A DNA stretch of 5,786 nucleotides. Source: an uncultured Collinsella sp. Its GTDB lineage: Bacteria > Actinomycetota > Coriobacteriia > Coriobacteriales > Coriobacteriaceae. Shown here one piece after another: positions 4,341 through 5,786 of the stretch (its first letter is position 1; every line of letters begins with the position of its first letter). The notes beneath the pieces were generated by a model. It was not told the DNA's origin and ran no database searches. It saw only the letters and a list, made by a program, of their open reading frames with translations. The translations under genes were made by a program, and so were the position numbers. Where the stretch lies: the NCBI GenBank assembly GCA_902478865.1, contig CABSNA010000089.1:1-5786 (forward strand), in the 5' to 3' direction.

Positions 4341-5786
4341 ATGGCTACAGAAAAGTCTTCTTCGCGCTCATGGATGTCCGATGCCGCGATCCATCAGATC
4401 TACCCGCGCTCGTTTAAGGATTCGACTGGTTCGGGTCTGGGCGATATCGCGGGCATTACCCAGCAGATGGACTATCTTGAGCGACTGGGTATCGAGGCCA
4501 TCTGGCTGAGCCCGTTTTATCCATCGCCTCTTGTCGATGGCGGCTATGATGTGGCGGACTACTGCGATGTCGACCCGCGTCTCGGCTCGCTTGACGACTT
4601 CGATGACATGATCGCTGCGGCTCACGCGCGCGGCATCAAGGTCATCGTCGACATCGTGCCCAACCATTCATCCAACCAGCACCCCTGGTTCAAAGCCGCT
4701 CTTGCCGCCGGCCCCGGATCGCCCGAGCGCGCCCGTTATATCTTCCGCGATGGTCGCGGCGAGCATGCCGAGCTGCCTCCCACCAATTGGAATGCCAACT
4801 TTGGCGGCCCCGCATGGACGCGTGTTGCGGACGGTCAGTGGTATCTGCACATGTTTACGCCCGAGCAACCGGACTTTGACTGGTCATGCCCCGAGGTTCA
4901 TGCGCTCTTTTGTGACGTCCTGGCGTTTTGGAGCGATCGAGGCGTCGACGGCTTTCGCATTGATGTGGCGCAGGGTCTCGCCAAGGATCTCGACCGCGAT
5001 GACCTCGACCGGTGGCATCTCGCCGAGGGCGATGACATGGTTGACGACGGCACCCATCCGCTGTGGGACCGCAATGAGGTCCACGAGATCTATCGCGAGT
5101 GGCGCCGCGTGTTCGACCGCTATAATCCGCCGCGCAGTGCCGTTGCCGAGGCGTGGGTGCCGCCCGAGCGCCAGTATCTCTATGCGCGTCCCAGCGAGCT
5201 TGGCCAGACATTCAACTTTGAGTTTGCCAAGGCCACTTGGACCTATGATGACATGCACACTGCAATCGAGAAGGGCTTGAAGGCAGCCGTCGAATCCGAT
5301 TCCGCCTCGACCTGGGTACTCTCCAACCACGACGTGCCGCGCGTGGCGACACGCTATGCCCTGCCGCAAATCAAGGCGACGCGCTACCACCAGATTGCGC
5401 TCGACTGGCTCTTACGCGACGGGTTGTCTTATGACGAGGACCGTGAACTCGGCGAGCGCCGCGCGCGGGCGGCCCTTTTGCTTGAACTGGCGCTTCCGGG
5501 ATCGGCATACGTGTATCAGGGTGAGGAGCTCGGCCTTTTTGAGGTGGCTGACATCCCGTGGGCTGCACTCGAAGATCCTACTGCGACCAATACGCGCGGA
5601 CCGAAGCGTGAGAAGGGGCGCGACGGCTGCCGTGTGCCCCTGCCGTGGGTGGCGGCGGACGATCCCGCGCAGGGCGGATCGTTTGGGTTTTCGCCGGCGG
5701 ACGCCGATGCGGCGCCCCATCTGCCGCAACCTGCATGGTTTTCCGATTACGCTGCCGATAGGGAAGAAGCGGACCCGACATCGACT
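4341..5786 (+). CDS. GH13 alpha-glucosidase / oligo-glucosidase, 3' end beyond window
   Basis: A glycoside hydrolase family 13 enzyme that removes glucose from the ends of maltose-type or isomaltose-type oligosaccharides. It has no signal peptide, so it is probably cytoplasmic. The frame is open from ATG 4341 to the last base (482 codons, no stop). ATG follows AAGGGAG by nine bases. The TIM-barrel motifs are all present: region I DIVPNH (D104, N108, H109), region II GFRIDVAQG with nucleophile D208 and R206, region III AEAW with general acid E270, region IV SNHD with H330 and D331, plus QPDFD (176-180) and QGEELGL (393-399). GRDGCRVPLPW and PPTNWNANFGGPAWT resemble actinobacterial alpha-glucosidases of the GH13_30 type. 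Val209 after the nucleophile is the residue linked to alpha-1,6 cleavage in isomaltases, but this alone does not settle specificity. Relatives are about 530-570 residues, so roughly 50-90 residues, mainly the C-terminal beta-sandwich, are missing here. Confidence 0.93.
   Translation, partial: MATEKSSSRSWMSDAAIHQIYPRSFKDSTGSGLGDIAGITQQMDYLERLGIEAIWLSPFYPSPLVDGGYDVADYCDVDPRLGSLDDFDDMIAAAHARGIKVIVDIVPNHSSNQHPWFKAALAAGPGSPERARYIFRDGRGEHAELPPTNWNANFGGPAWTRVADGQWYLHMFTPEQPDFDWSCPEVHALFCDVLAFWSDRGVDGFRIDVAQGLAKDLDRDDLDRWHLAEGDDMVDDGTHPLWDRNEVHEIYREWRRVFDRYNPPRSAVAEAWVPPERQYLYARPSELGQTFNFEFAKATWTYDDMHTAIEKGLKAAVESDSASTWVLSNHDVPRVATRYALPQIKATRYHQIALDWLLRDGLSYDEDRELGERRARAALLLELALPGSAYVYQGEELGLFEVADIPWAALEDPTATNTRGPKREKGRDGCRVPLPWVAADDPAQGGSFGFSPADADAAPHLPQPAWFSDYAADREEADPTST

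Noticed and set aside
3867..4509. Open frames reading MAQLVEHNLAKVGVAGSSPVV across the tRNA cluster
   Set aside because: These are translations of tRNA-Gly and tRNA-Cys sequence, a common false protein call. The second also runs antiparallel to gene content in the wrong frame of the alpha-glucosidase.
4702..5390. Frames of 192 (+) and 168 (-) codons inside the alpha-glucosidase
   Set aside because: They are shadow frames. The GH13 frame from 4341 contains all catalytic motifs and stays open to the window end.

Overview
The window looks like a contig end from a high-GC Actinomycetota gut bacterium. Coriobacteriia, probably Collinsella or a close relative, is my best guess. It rests on base composition, protein character and CCA-encoding tRNA genes, not on any database comparison. 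The first 39 bases are not biological: positions 6-39 match the Illumina Nextera read-2 transposase adapter, so the contig starts in untrimmed library sequence.

Layout. Positions 40-331 hold no credible gene but are packed with palindromes: two tight hairpins (52-77, 88-106) and a large nested inverted repeat (167-291). A promoter (332-378) drives tRNA-Leu(GAG) (436-525), which ends in a UUCG-loop terminator (537-558). Two protein genes on the + strand follow: a PAS/GAF/PP2C serine phosphatase of the RsbU/SpoIIE type (585-2930) and a protein joining a STAS anti-anti-sigma domain to a GHKL anti-sigma kinase domain (3009-3755). A second promoter (3803-3848) carries the same A/T-rich upstream element as the first. 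It drives a tRNA-Gly(GCC), tRNA-Cys(GCA), tRNA-Gly(GCC) cluster in which every tRNA is followed by its own terminator-like hairpin. After a 140-base leader, a GH13 alpha-glucosidase gene starts at 4341 and runs off the window, open to the last base.

How the parts work together. The phosphatase and the STAS-kinase fusion look like a compact partner-switching signalling module. In known systems the kinase phosphorylates a serine on the STAS protein and the PP2C phosphatase removes it, which decides whether a sigma factor or other target is held. Here kinase and STAS substrate are one polypeptide, the phosphatase has cytoplasmic sensor domains and no membrane segment, and no sigma factor gene is nearby. 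The phosphatase start lies only 26 bases beyond the tRNA-Leu terminator, with little room for its own promoter. The alpha-glucosidase (maltose/isomalto-oligosaccharide breakdown) appears to be a separate unit.
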